Source: Bacteroidota bacterium (lineage in GTDB: Bacteria; Bacteroidota; Bacteroidia; B-17B0; Aurantibacillaceae). From it: 33,100 bases of DNA. Location: positions 1-33,100 of the forward strand of contig PLYA01000021.1 of the NCBI GenBank assembly GCA_003153315.1, given 5' to 3'. Position numbers and translations under genes: made by a program. Shown one piece after another: positions 8,875 to 15,696 of this stretch; the stretch's first letter is position 1; every line of letters begins with the position of its first letter. Below the pieces are notes generated by a model. It was given only the letters and a program-made list of their open reading frames with translations, was not told the origin of the DNA and searched no databases.

Positions 8875-9786
8875 ATGAAAGAATTTTCCATCATCATTCC
8901 AATATTTAATTCTGAATCTTGTTTACAAGAAACACTAAAGACAGTCATTAGCGCTTTAGAAAAATTAAATATGAGTTATGAAATTATTTTGATAGATGAC
9001 GGCAGTAAAGATACAAGCTGGGAAATCATTAAGCAATTTAAAAGCGTAAACAAAAATATTATCGGTATTAAACTTAATAAAAGCTACGGGCAACACAATG
9101 CCTTGCTTTGCGGATTGAATGTTTGTTCTGGAAATTACATCCTAACCATGGATGATGATTTGGAACATAATCCTGAAGATATTTCAAGATTATATAAACA
9201 ACTACTAAATACAAATGCCGATTTGGTTTATGGGATGCCTGTTAAATCAAATAAAAGTATTCTTAGAAACATTCTTAGATACTTCTATAAACACGGAACC
9301 CGTAATGAAAATAAAAACGCAGGTGAAGGAAGTAGTTTCAGGCTATTTACCAAAAAACTAAAAGATGATATGATAAAACATAACGGCTCTTTATTTTTTT
9401 TAGATGAAATTGCCTTATGGTACACTGATAAACCTGAATATGTAAAAATTGAGTTTCAAAAATCTAAAAAAGTAAATTCAGGATACAGTTATTCTCATTT
9501 GTTTGATTTATCGTTAAGAATACTATCACTTAGCTCTACCATGCCTTTGCGCATGCTTAGGGTTGCAGGCTTTTATATTTTTGGTTTAAGTGCTTTCTCA
9601 GGAATTTACTTTATTATAAGAAAACTTTTATTTAAAGTCCCTATGGGTTATACATCTATCATAGTTGTTTTATTGTTCGGCATAGGTATTATTACCTTAA
9701 GCCTGGGGGTTATTGGAGAATATCTGGGAAACCTTATTGCGCTTTCCAATAACAAACCTCCTTATTCTGTGAAAGAAAAAGTATGA
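8875..9786 (+). CDS. Glycosyltransferase family 2, GtrB/ArnC/DPMS-like, with two C-terminal membrane helices
   Basis: GT-A fold enzyme of 303 residues predicted to transfer a sugar from a nucleotide donor to polyprenyl phosphate at the cytoplasmic face. The N-terminal strand IIIPIFNSE, IDDGSKDTSW around 40-49 and the metal-binding DDD at 93-95 (MDDDLEHNP) are visible. Two transmembrane segments lie near residues 221-247 and 259-283, as in ArnC and GtrB. It starts 3 bases after the reductase stop, so it belongs to the same operon. Such enzymes work with a GT-C partner, and the TMTC-like gene at 3782-5749 is a plausible one. Sugar identity cannot be inferred. Confidence 0.88.
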   Translation: MKEFSIIIPIFNSESCLQETLKTVISALEKLNMSYEIILIDDGSKDTSWEIIKQFKSVNKNIIGIKLNKSYGQHNALLCGLNVCSGNYILTMDDDLEHNPEDISRLYKQLLNTNADLVYGMPVKSNKSILRNILRYFYKHGTRNENKNAGEGSSFRLFTKKLKDDMIKHNGSLFFLDEIALWYTDKPEYVKIEFQKSKKVNSGYSYSHLFDLSLRILSLSSTMPLRMLRVAGFYIFGLSAFSGIYFIIRKLLFKVPMGYTSIIVVLLFGIGIITLSLGVIGEYLGNLIALSNNKPPYSVKEKV

Positions 9787-9837
9787 CCCGAGCCTTTTTA
9801 TGCGAACACCATGTTACCAAAATAAAAAAAACAAAAC

Positions 9838-10458
9838 ATGATTGTTGAACAATACGGTATAAAATATACACGGGTAACCGAGCAGGATTTAGAGCTTATA
9901 CGTTATTGGCGCAATCAGCCATTTATAAGAGATACCATGCAGTTTAGGGAGTATATAACCGAAGAAATGCAAAAGAAATGGTTTGAAAAAATTAATACCA
10001 AACATAATTATTACTTTATTATTGAAGTTGACCAAAAAAAAATAGGCTTTATTAATTGCAAAGATACCGGACCTAATACCCGCATAGCCGAAGGGGGCAT
10101 TTTAATCTGGGATAAAGCATATTGGGGCACTCCCATTCCCGGTTTTGCTGCATTAACCGTATTACAATGTGTTTTTGAAATATTTAAATCAGGGGATGCT
10201 TCTTTGGTTACGGTGGCAAAAACAAACACACGGGCTTTGGTTTTTAATAAGCTGATTGGGTATGTAATTAAAGAAGAAACTGCAACTAATGAATTCTTAA
10301 AACTAATTCTTACAAAGGAAATGTATTTTCAAAAAACCATTAAAATTAAAAAAGCTGCCGCTTTATATTGCAAAGGAAACGCCCAAATTAAAATAATCGC
10401 TACCGAAAGTGATTTATTAAGTGATGATTTGAATAATTATATACGCTCTATTTTATAG
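9838..10458 (+). CDS. GNAT-family N-acetyltransferase
   Basis: A 206-residue protein whose first about 150 residues fit the RimJ/RimL- and PseH-like branch of the GNAT fold: a start with LIRYWRNQPFIRDTM, a beta strand with KKIGFINCKD, and the terminal VAKTNTRALVFNKLIGYVI segment. It would transfer an acetyl or other acyl group from CoA or ACP to an amine. With KAS III, ACP and reductase genes upstream, a sugar-amine N-acyltransferase role is attractive but unproven. It follows the GT2 by 51 bases with no obvious promoter. Its last 11 bases overlap, tail to tail, the stop of the minus-strand hydroxylase. Confidence 0.82.
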   Translation: MIVEQYGIKYTRVTEQDLELIRYWRNQPFIRDTMQFREYITEEMQKKWFEKINTKHNYYFIIEVDQKKIGFINCKDTGPNTRIAEGGILIWDKAYWGTPIPGFAALTVLQCVFEIFKSGDASLVTVAKTNTRALVFNKLIGYVIKEETATNEFLKLILTKEMYFQKTIKIKKAAALYCKGNAQIKIIATESDLLSDDLNNYIRSIL

Positions 10459-11116
10459 GCCAGGCAGTAAACTCACCCGCATTAAAAAACTCCAGCCATT
10501 TTTCTTTAGGATATAAGTCTAACATAAACTTATTGCTCATGTTTTCTATATTATATTTACAAATATCATGAGCCGTATATTCCCATAATGGGTTAGCAAT
10601 ATCAAACATTAAAACAAAGCGGTCTTTATCGCTGTTGTTCCATGCCTCATGTTCATACGAATCATCAAAGATTAATAATTTACCTGCCTGCCATGTTTTT
10701 GTTTCATTGCCCACTTTTATTCCGCAATCATCCGGAATAATTAAACCTAAATGAACCCGTATAACCATTCTTGAAAAACCCCGATGCGGTTTTATTTGCG
10801 TATGCGCTGGCAAGTAGGAGAAATCAGCTGAAATTAATCCCGGAATTTTATTTAAAATAGCCGCCGTATCAGGGCAAGCCGCACAATTAATAGGCTGCTT
10901 AATGCCAAAAAACCGGAACGTAAATACCTGCCATTGGTTTTGGCTTTCAGGTTTTAAATAATGAGGATACGAGGCAAACCAATACCCATTTTCAGCACTT
11001 TTTCTTACAGCGTTTAATTCATCCAATATGATTTTATAATTATCTTCTAATAGTTGAAGCTCTTTAAACTGATTTAAATCATAAAAGTATTGAGGGTTCT
11101 TTTCCGTAAATTCCAT
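10448..11116 (-). CDS. Aspartyl/asparaginyl beta-hydroxylase-like 2-oxoglutarate dioxygenase (A)
   Basis: Member of the Asp_Arg_Hydrox (PF05118) cupin family that includes AspH and LpxO. It has 222 residues, so it is the catalytic domain alone without a membrane anchor. Iron ligands are His111 in IKPHRG and His156 in SYEHEAWN, with the 2-oxoglutarate-binding Arg166 in DRFVLMFD; RVHLGLIIP at 120-128 is the usual core strand. Like AspH, it lacks the acidic iron ligand of common 2OG enzymes at the His+2 site. The substrate could be a lipid acyl chain, a peptide residue or a small molecule. It is transcribed away from the next two hydroxylases from a 35-bp intergenic space. The ATG lies 4 nt after a TACCTTTG box, pointing to a leaderless message. 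Confidence 0.85.
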   Translation of the reverse strand: MEFTEKNPQYFYDLNQFKELQLLEDNYKIILDELNAVRKSAENGYWFASYPHYLKPESQNQWQVFTFRFFGIKQPINCAACPDTAAILNKIPGLISADFSYLPAHTQIKPHRGFSRMVIRVHLGLIIPDDCGIKVGNETKTWQAGKLLIFDDSYEHEAWNNSDKDRFVLMFDIANPLWEYTAHDICKYNIENMSNKFMLDLYPKEKWLEFFNAGEFTAWPIK

Positions 11117-11120
11117 TATT

Positions 11121-11144
11121 CAAAGGTAATAATTCTTATTTTTG
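11121..11144. promoter_or_regulatory. Back-to-back promoters between divergent hydroxylases
   Basis: Minus strand: TACCTTTG at 11128-11121, with 4 nt to the ATG at 11116. Plus strand: TATTTTTG at 11137-11144, with 7 nt to the ATG at 11152. Both match TAnnTTTG exactly and are 8 bp apart, so two polymerases could not bind at once. No TTG -33 element is seen at standard spacing for either. Confidence 0.55.
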
Positions 11145-11151
11145 TTTTTTA

Positions 11152-11898
11152 ATGAAAAAAATTTGGTTCAGTATATTTGATAGATCTGACTACAAAGATA
11201 ACGAACTTAATTTTTTTAATCCTGACGATTATCATTTTTCTAAAATTATTCTTGATAACTTTAATAGTATAAATCAAGAGCTGATAAACTACTTAGAAAC
11301 TCATGAATTGGAAAGTTATTTTAATACCAGCATGGTTGCAAAAGCAAATACATGGAAAACAGTTTCGTTAAAAGCTTGGGATGTGGAGGTTTATGAACAT
11401 CATAAATATTTTCCTAAAACTTTACAGATAATAGAATCTATACCAGGTTTGGTTTCCGCTTCTTTTAATTTATTAGAACCACACGGACATATCATTCCGC
11501 ATTGCGGAGATACAAATGCTATATTTCGTTGCCATTTGGGTTTAAGCATTCCGGGTAAAGTACCCGAATGTGGCTTTAGAGTTAAAGATGAATGGCGGGA
11601 TTGGGAAATTGGAAAGTTATTGGTTTTTGTTGATGCCAATAATCATGAGGCAATAAATAATACGGAAGAAAACAGGTTTATTTTTTTGTTTGATATTGTT
11701 CGTGATGAATATCTTGAGAAGAAACGTTTAGTTTGCAGTACCGTACTTACGAGTTTGTTTCTACAAAAAATGGCTGAAACCTTTAAACTTTTATATAAAG
11801 CTCCTATGTGGCTACAAAAACTGGCGGCTAAATGTTTAATTCCGTTTGCTTATGTGGCAATTCCTGTAAGAAATTTTTTATACAAATTTAAAAAGTAA
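11152..11898 (+). CDS. Aspartyl/asparaginyl beta-hydroxylase-like 2-oxoglutarate dioxygenase (B)
   Basis: 248 residues, same family as the divergent neighbour. Ligands are His117 in PHCGDTN and His165 in NNHEAINN, with Arg175 in NRFIFLFD for 2-oxoglutarate. The usual Trp after HEA is Ile here. The C-terminal about 55 residues are hydrophobic and basic (WLQKLAAKCL ... FAYVAIPVRNF), suggesting peripheral membrane association, as would suit a lipid or lipid-linked substrate. The next gene begins 3 bases downstream and is a paralog sharing the GDTNA-x3-RCHLGL core. Its own -7 box is TATTTTTG just before the start. Function by family only. Confidence 0.85.
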   Translation: MKKIWFSIFDRSDYKDNELNFFNPDDYHFSKIILDNFNSINQELINYLETHELESYFNTSMVAKANTWKTVSLKAWDVEVYEHHKYFPKTLQIIESIPGLVSASFNLLEPHGHIIPHCGDTNAIFRCHLGLSIPGKVPECGFRVKDEWRDWEIGKLLVFVDANNHEAINNTEENRFIFLFDIVRDEYLEKKRLVCSTVLTSLFLQKMAETFKLLYKAPMWLQKLAAKCLIPFAYVAIPVRNFLYKFKK

Positions 11899-11900
11899 AC

Positions 11901-12656
11901 ATGGCTGATAACAAACTTTGGTTTAGTCTTTATACACATAAAGAATATAAAAGCAAAGAGCCTCCTTTTGTTGATATAAGCCATGTTAAAGGAGTAAAAG
12001 AACTGGAACAGAATTATGAAGTAATATTAAAAGAACTGGAACAATACCTTGAAAAGAACAGTTTAGTAATTCATTTTAATAAAACAATGGTTGAAAAAGC
12101 TCAAACATGGAAAGTGCAAGGTTTAGGAGCATGGGGATGGAAAAATTATGCCAAGCGAATATATTTTCCTAAAACAATGGCCTTATTTAATGCCGTACCA
12201 AATGTTACTAATATTAGTTTTAATTTATTAGAGCCTCAATCTAAAATAAAACCCCATCAGGGTGATACTAATGCTGTAATAAGATGTCATTTAGGTTTAA
12301 AAATACCGGCAGAAGCACCCGTTTGCGCCATAAAAGTAAAAGATGAAATGAAGGGATGGCAAGCCGGCAAGGTAATTGCCTTTATTGATGCATATACGCA
12401 CGAAGCCTGGAATCTGACTGATGAAACACGTATCATTTTATTGTTTGATATTATGAAACCTGAATTCATCAAACAAAAAAGTAAAATATGCGCTACTGTG
12501 CGGACCAGTATGACCATACAAATTTTAGGTAATTATTTTCCTAAAATATACACAACTGATAGAAAGAAATTTAAAATAATATTATACCCTTTAGTTGTTT
12601 TCCATCAAATAACAACCCCTTTAAGAAATTTTTACAGAAGTATTAAATACAGGTAA
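11901..12656 (+). CDS. Aspartyl/asparaginyl beta-hydroxylase-like 2-oxoglutarate dioxygenase (C)
   Basis: 251 residues, tandem paralog of gene B with the same N-terminal LWFSLY/IWFSIF opening, TW motif, GDTNAVIRCHLGLKIP core and hydrophobic/basic tail. Predicted ligands are His119 (KPHQGDTN) and His167 (YTHEAWN), with Arg177 for 2-oxoglutarate. The B and C pair are closer to each other than to A, so a tandem duplication followed by divergence is likely. Translation is probably coupled to B. All three retain catalytic residues, so they may act on different positions or substrates of one product. Confidence 0.85.
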   Translation: MADNKLWFSLYTHKEYKSKEPPFVDISHVKGVKELEQNYEVILKELEQYLEKNSLVIHFNKTMVEKAQTWKVQGLGAWGWKNYAKRIYFPKTMALFNAVPNVTNISFNLLEPQSKIKPHQGDTNAVIRCHLGLKIPAEAPVCAIKVKDEMKGWQAGKVIAFIDAYTHEAWNLTDETRIILLFDIMKPEFIKQKSKICATVRTSMTIQILGNYFPKIYTTDRKKFKIILYPLVVFHQITTPLRNFYRSIKYR

Positions 12657-12898
12657 ACAGCAAGATAGACAAATCTGTAAAATAACTTAGGTAAAACATT
12701 TCTCCTTTCAGGGGTAAAAGAACTTATAAAAGCAAAACAGCTTAAAAATTTAACATTGGCTTAACATTAAATGTATAAAAAACAGCCCATCTGTAAAAAA
12801 AAATAACATATGCAATAAGGGTTTCCACCTAGTAGGTTATACCATATAGGTGGAAACCCCTATTGCGCAGCGCATAAAAGTAGCATAGTTTTGCCTGT
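12657..12898. promoter_or_regulatory. AT-rich spacer with long imperfect hairpin
   Basis: No gene seen. From 12657 to 12808 the sequence is AT-rich and featureless apart from two direct TTAACATT copies near 12750-12770. A striking inverted repeat follows: GCAATAAGGGTTTCCACCT ends at 12830 and AGGTGGAAACCCCTATTGC starts at 12848, with one mismatch, a 17-nt loop, and GGT/ACC inside the loop able to pair further. No U-run follows, so it is not a classic terminator. Its right arm overlaps the -33 element of the promoter at 12863-12893. It may be a REP-like/transposon relic, an operator or a structured RNA; I cannot decide. Confidence 0.5.
12863..12893 (+). promoter_or_regulatory. Candidate promoter pointing into the first 21-bp repeat array
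   Basis: TTG at 12863-12865, a 20-bp spacer, and TAGTTTTG at 12886-12893 fit the Bacteroidota -33/-7 consensus. An ATG follows 5 nt later at 12899, the same leaderless spacing seen for real genes in this window. That ATG opens only 28 codons, to a TAA at 12983-12985, in the same frame as the heptapeptide repeat that follows. Confidence 0.45.
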
Positions 12899-12990
12899 AT
12901 GAACAACAAACTGCCCAACATAGTTTTAAAACAAAGGCAACAGCTTGTTTGTTGCCTGCCAAACTTTAAAATCAATTGCGGTTAAATATT

Positions 12991-13200
12991 CAATCGGTTA
13001 AATTTTTTGTTCAACCGTTTGAATGTTTTAATCAACCGTTTGAATGTTTTGTTCAACCGTTTGGATATTTCAATCAACCGTTTGAATATTTTGTTTAACC
13101 GTTTAAATAATCTGTTCAACCATTTGAATATTTCAATCAACCGTTTGAATATTTCCTACAGGCGTTTGGATAGTTTGTTTAACCGTTTGAATAATCTGTT
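12991..13200 (+). repeat. 21-bp tandem array 1 (ten units)
   Basis: Ten consecutive units of exactly 21 bp without indels. Most share CAACCGTTTGAAT followed by eight variable T-rich bases. The array sits between two convergent transcription units. Read on the plus strand in one frame (open 12986-13246, no ATG), each unit encodes a heptapeptide of the form F/I-N-R-L-N-x-L or S. The first unit differs from its neighbours at three third codon positions that leave N, R and L unchanged (AAT/AAC, CGG/CGT, TTA/TTG). This could be a minisatellite, a curved-DNA element or a microprotein; coding status is unproven. Confidence 0.8.
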
Positions 13201-13289
13201 CAACCAACCAAACCTTTCTTTAATAAGTCCTAAACCTTTAATATAAATCTAAAAACAAAAGAACAACCAAGTCAACAGCAAAAAAGAAA

Positions 13290-13400
13290 GAATCCCGCAT
13301 CTCTTTAAGCCTATATGTATGGAGTCGCTGGTACAACAGCAAACACCCCGAAATAGCCGGAGACTGGAATGCAAGGCAGGTAGAGTTGATTAATTAGAAA
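13290..13400. other. GC-richer noncoding segment of unknown nature
   Basis: Within an otherwise AT-rich spacer, this stretch (from AATCCCGCATCTC through CGCTGGTACAACAGC and CCCCGAAATAGCCGGAG) is visibly richer in G and C. It contains a small GCTG/CAGC hairpin. No gene, tRNA or known motif is recognised. The minus strand is open for a few dozen codons but shows no recognisable protein. It may be a remnant of a mobile element or an sRNA. Confidence 0.3.
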
Positions 13401-13406
13401 CATACC

Positions 13407-13475
13407 GTTATTGGGAGGCACGAAGCAATCTCACTATCAATAACAGATTGCTTCGGGCAAAACCCTCGCAATGAT
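13407..13475. repeat. REP-like palindrome with GAAGCAATCT arms
   Basis: Left arm TTGGGAGGCACGAAGCAATCT (ending 13431, written here as parts TTGGGAGGCAC and GAAGCAATCT) faces the right arm AGATTGCTTC, GGGCAAAACCCTCGCAATGAT (13445-13475) across a 13-nt loop. Ten bases pair perfectly and the outer ATTG-GAGGG/CCCTCGCAAT parts pair with bulges. The ATTGCGAGG...GAAGCAATCT wording resembles intergenic palindromes dispersed in many bacterial genomes. A shorter TCATTGCGA fragment occurs near 24929. Confidence 0.55.
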
Positions 13476-13479
13476 GATA

Positions 13480-13517
13480 TAAAAGCCGTTCTTTGAAAAA
13501 GGGGCGACTTTTTTCTA
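13480..13517. terminator. Possible terminator of the sulfotransferase operon
   Basis: AAAAG-CCG on the left and CG-CTTTT on the right can pair with one mismatch, with an inner CTTT/AAAG hairpin, and poly-A/poly-T flanks lie on the two sides. It follows the stop of the minus-strand sulfotransferase at 13525. The stem is imperfect, so this is a weak call. Confidence 0.3.
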
Positions 13518-13524
13518 TCATAAA

Positions 13525-14571
13525 TTATATAGTTTTTTTATTTATGGATTTAAAATGCCTGGCTCTTCTGCCTTCGTTTAAATAGAAGTTTAATCTTGTG
13601 GATTTTAACTTAAAATAAACCCAGGCTCTTATATAATAAGGAAGTGATATAAAAAGTATAGCGGCAGATTCTATTAAACTTATTTTTGTAGTTGCTTGAT
13701 ACCCAAATTTCTTTCCGGTTTTGCCACACCAAAAATCCATAATCTTAAATTGAAATTCGGTAAAAGCTCCTTTCCAGGCCTCTAATCTTTCGGTATTAAT
13801 GGGTTTAAGTAAAGAATCTCTTTTATAAATGTACCTGTCACCGGCTACATTTTCTTTCTCTAATTTATTACGGATGTTTTGCTGATAGTTAAGAGAATTC
13901 AAATCATATTCTATATTTAAAAACTTACAAATTTCTTCAAATATCTCCTCCTTATAAAGAGTCAGGTTTTCATATAATATAACTTTTACACTTTGTCTCT
14001 GCCTTTCTTCTAACGCTAAAATCAATTTATTATAAAACATCCATACAATACTATGATTTGGCACAGATAAATTTTTAGCAAAAGGTTCAAAGCTTTGTAT
14101 GTTAGATAAAACAAAACCCCTGTAGTCTCTTACCGTGCATAAAAACTTGGCATCGGGTAAAATCTTGCTAAGCATCTCTGCTTTTAAAGTATAAAAAGGG
14201 TTCTTATCTATAATGCAGCTTACCTGGTTTAAATCAGTTTTATAATCTGCCTGAGCAAAATATATCCTTCTGCAAAATTCAAAGTAATTAATTTTTTCGC
14301 CTAACGTAATATCCAATTTTCGATCGCCATAACTATGGTCAGATGCCCGGCTCATAATAGAGGCGTAATAGTCCACATCTTTTATCAACCCGGCAGTTAC
14401 TTCTTTCATATCATGGTATTTGCTATAAAAAAGAAGCAAATGCTTTATCTCTGCCGAGGCAATACAATTCTTATGATTATTTAAAATATGATATAATAAA
14501 GTAGTGCCCGACCTGGTTGAACCAATTATAAAATGAATTTTTAAATCAAATGGTTTAGTAAGTGGATTCAT
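13525..14571 (-). CDS. PAPS-dependent sulfotransferase (second in operon)
   Basis: 348 residues. The 5'-phosphosulfate-binding loop is visible near the N-terminus, GSTRSGTTLL at 17-26 after the strand IHFII. A 3'-phosphate-binding segment FLCTVRDYRGFVLSN has Arg148 and Ser156. These are the two PAPS contact motifs of the sulfotransferase fold. The C-terminal part is basic and hydrophobic, consistent with membrane proximity. It would move sulfate from PAPS to a hydroxyl or amine on a glycan, lipid or peptide. It is the last gene of the operon cysC-ST1-ST2, 17 bp after ST1, so its donor is made by the first gene. Its position next to three hydroxylases suggests a hydroxyl acceptor, by inference only. 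Confidence 0.87.
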   Translation of the reverse strand: MNPLTKPFDLKIHFIIGSTRSGTTLLYHILNNHKNCIASAEIKHLLLFYSKYHDMKEVTAGLIKDVDYYASIMSRASDHSYGDRKLDITLGEKINYFEFCRRIYFAQADYKTDLNQVSCIIDKNPFYTLKAEMLSKILPDAKFLCTVRDYRGFVLSNIQSFEPFAKNLSVPNHSIVWMFYNKLILALEERQRQSVKVILYENLTLYKEEIFEEICKFLNIEYDLNSLNYQQNIRNKLEKENVAGDRYIYKRDSLLKPINTERLEAWKGAFTEFQFKIMDFWCGKTGKKFGYQATTKISLIESAAILFISLPYYIRAWVYFKLKSTRLNFYLNEGRRARHFKSINKKTI

Positions 14572-14588
14572 CTGTATAAGTCTACCCT

Positions 14589-15695
14589 CTAATTATTATG
14601 ATAAGAATTTGGGTAAGCGTGTTTGTCATTGGTTTTATAAATTTTACCAAGCTTCATAAAATACACAATTACATATTTTATAAAATAAGGCAAAGAATGA
14701 AAAACATTTGGGCCTATTACTCTCCAAATTAAAAAAGCTAAATAATCTATGCCATATTTTAATTTAAACCTCTGTTTAATAAAATTCTCATCCCTTGTAT
14801 ATCCGATTTTCTCAGCCAAATCGCCACAGACCATCCATATAAGATTAGTCTCTTCATTTGTTAATTCTTCTTTCCATACTCCGATTTTATTTTTATTTAC
14901 TTTTTGCAAAAGACTACTGTGTTGAGTTAAAAATTTATTTATTGTCGTATCATTTACATCTACCTCGTTACGCTGTCTTTTAAAATATTCATCATAAGCC
15001 AACATAGTACTATCATAAGGAATATTAAAAAAACCGGAAATTCTTTTCAATTCTATTTCAGGCTTCAAAACCAAGTCTTCGTACTTTACTTCCAAAAATC
15101 TTTCTTTACCGATTTTGGATGCCTTTTTTAAAAAAATTGAATACTTATATCTCCATATATATGCCCAAAAGAACAAACTCTTACTAGACTCATTCATTCT
15201 TTTTGCTAATTTTATCTTCGCTAAAATTTGATCTCTTGGATCTCTATGTAGTATAATAAATTTACTATCAGGATATATTTTAGCAATAGTTTCTATACAG
15301 ATATGAAATTCTAATTGTTTATCAAATATGGCAGTAATATGGCTTTTATCTTTACTAGGCTGAAAACATAAATAAGTCAGTTTAATAACTACATCAAAAG
15401 TTAAATACGGCTTATAAGTTTCCAAAATATTTTTTAAATCCTGCTTGGTTCCAAACTGAGATTCTAACCTCCCTAATGAAATAAAATAAAAATCATTACA
15501 ATAAGTATCTATTGTTTTTGATGTCCACTTTTTTATTTTTCCAAATCTGGAGTAAAGATTATAGGCAAAAGGTTCTTCACTGGCCGAAACTACATTAGGA
15601 TGCATATTTAACATAGAAAGAAGTAAGGTGCTTCCTGTTCTGGCAGTAGCTATAATAAAGTTAAGTTTAATATTTTTTATTTGCTCTATATTCAA
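14589..15695 (-). CDS. PAPS-dependent sulfotransferase (first in operon)
   Basis: 368 residues with the phosphosulfate loop ATARTGSTLLL at 16-26 and the 3'-phosphate segment FIILHRDPRDQILAK, with Arg151. Only distantly similar to the following sulfotransferase, so the two likely have different acceptors. The C-terminal region is basic and aromatic with a hydrophobic patch (LAFLIWRVIG), suggesting membrane contact. The start is TTG at 15695, one base after the APS kinase stop; no ATG exists in frame before residue 28, which is already past the P-loop, so the TTG start is the only sensible choice and implies translational coupling. Confidence 0.87.
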   Translation of the reverse strand: MNIEQIKNIKLNFIIATARTGSTLLLSMLNMHPNVVSASEEPFAYNLYSRFGKIKKWTSKTIDTYCNDFYFISLGRLESQFGTKQDLKNILETYKPYLTFDVVIKLTYLCFQPSKDKSHITAIFDKQLEFHICIETIAKIYPDSKFIILHRDPRDQILAKIKLAKRMNESSKSLFFWAYIWRYKYSIFLKKASKIGKERFLEVKYEDLVLKPEIELKRISGFFNIPYDSTMLAYDEYFKRQRNEVDVNDTTINKFLTQHSSLLQKVNKNKIGVWKEELTNEETNLIWMVCGDLAEKIGYTRDENFIKQRFKLKYGIDYLAFLIWRVIGPNVFHSLPYFIKYVIVYFMKLGKIYKTNDKHAYPNSYHNN

Positions 15696-15696
15696 T

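Noticed and set aside
12990..13246. Array 1 as a CRISPR
   Set aside because: Units are contiguous 21-mers without unique spacers, and no cas genes are present.
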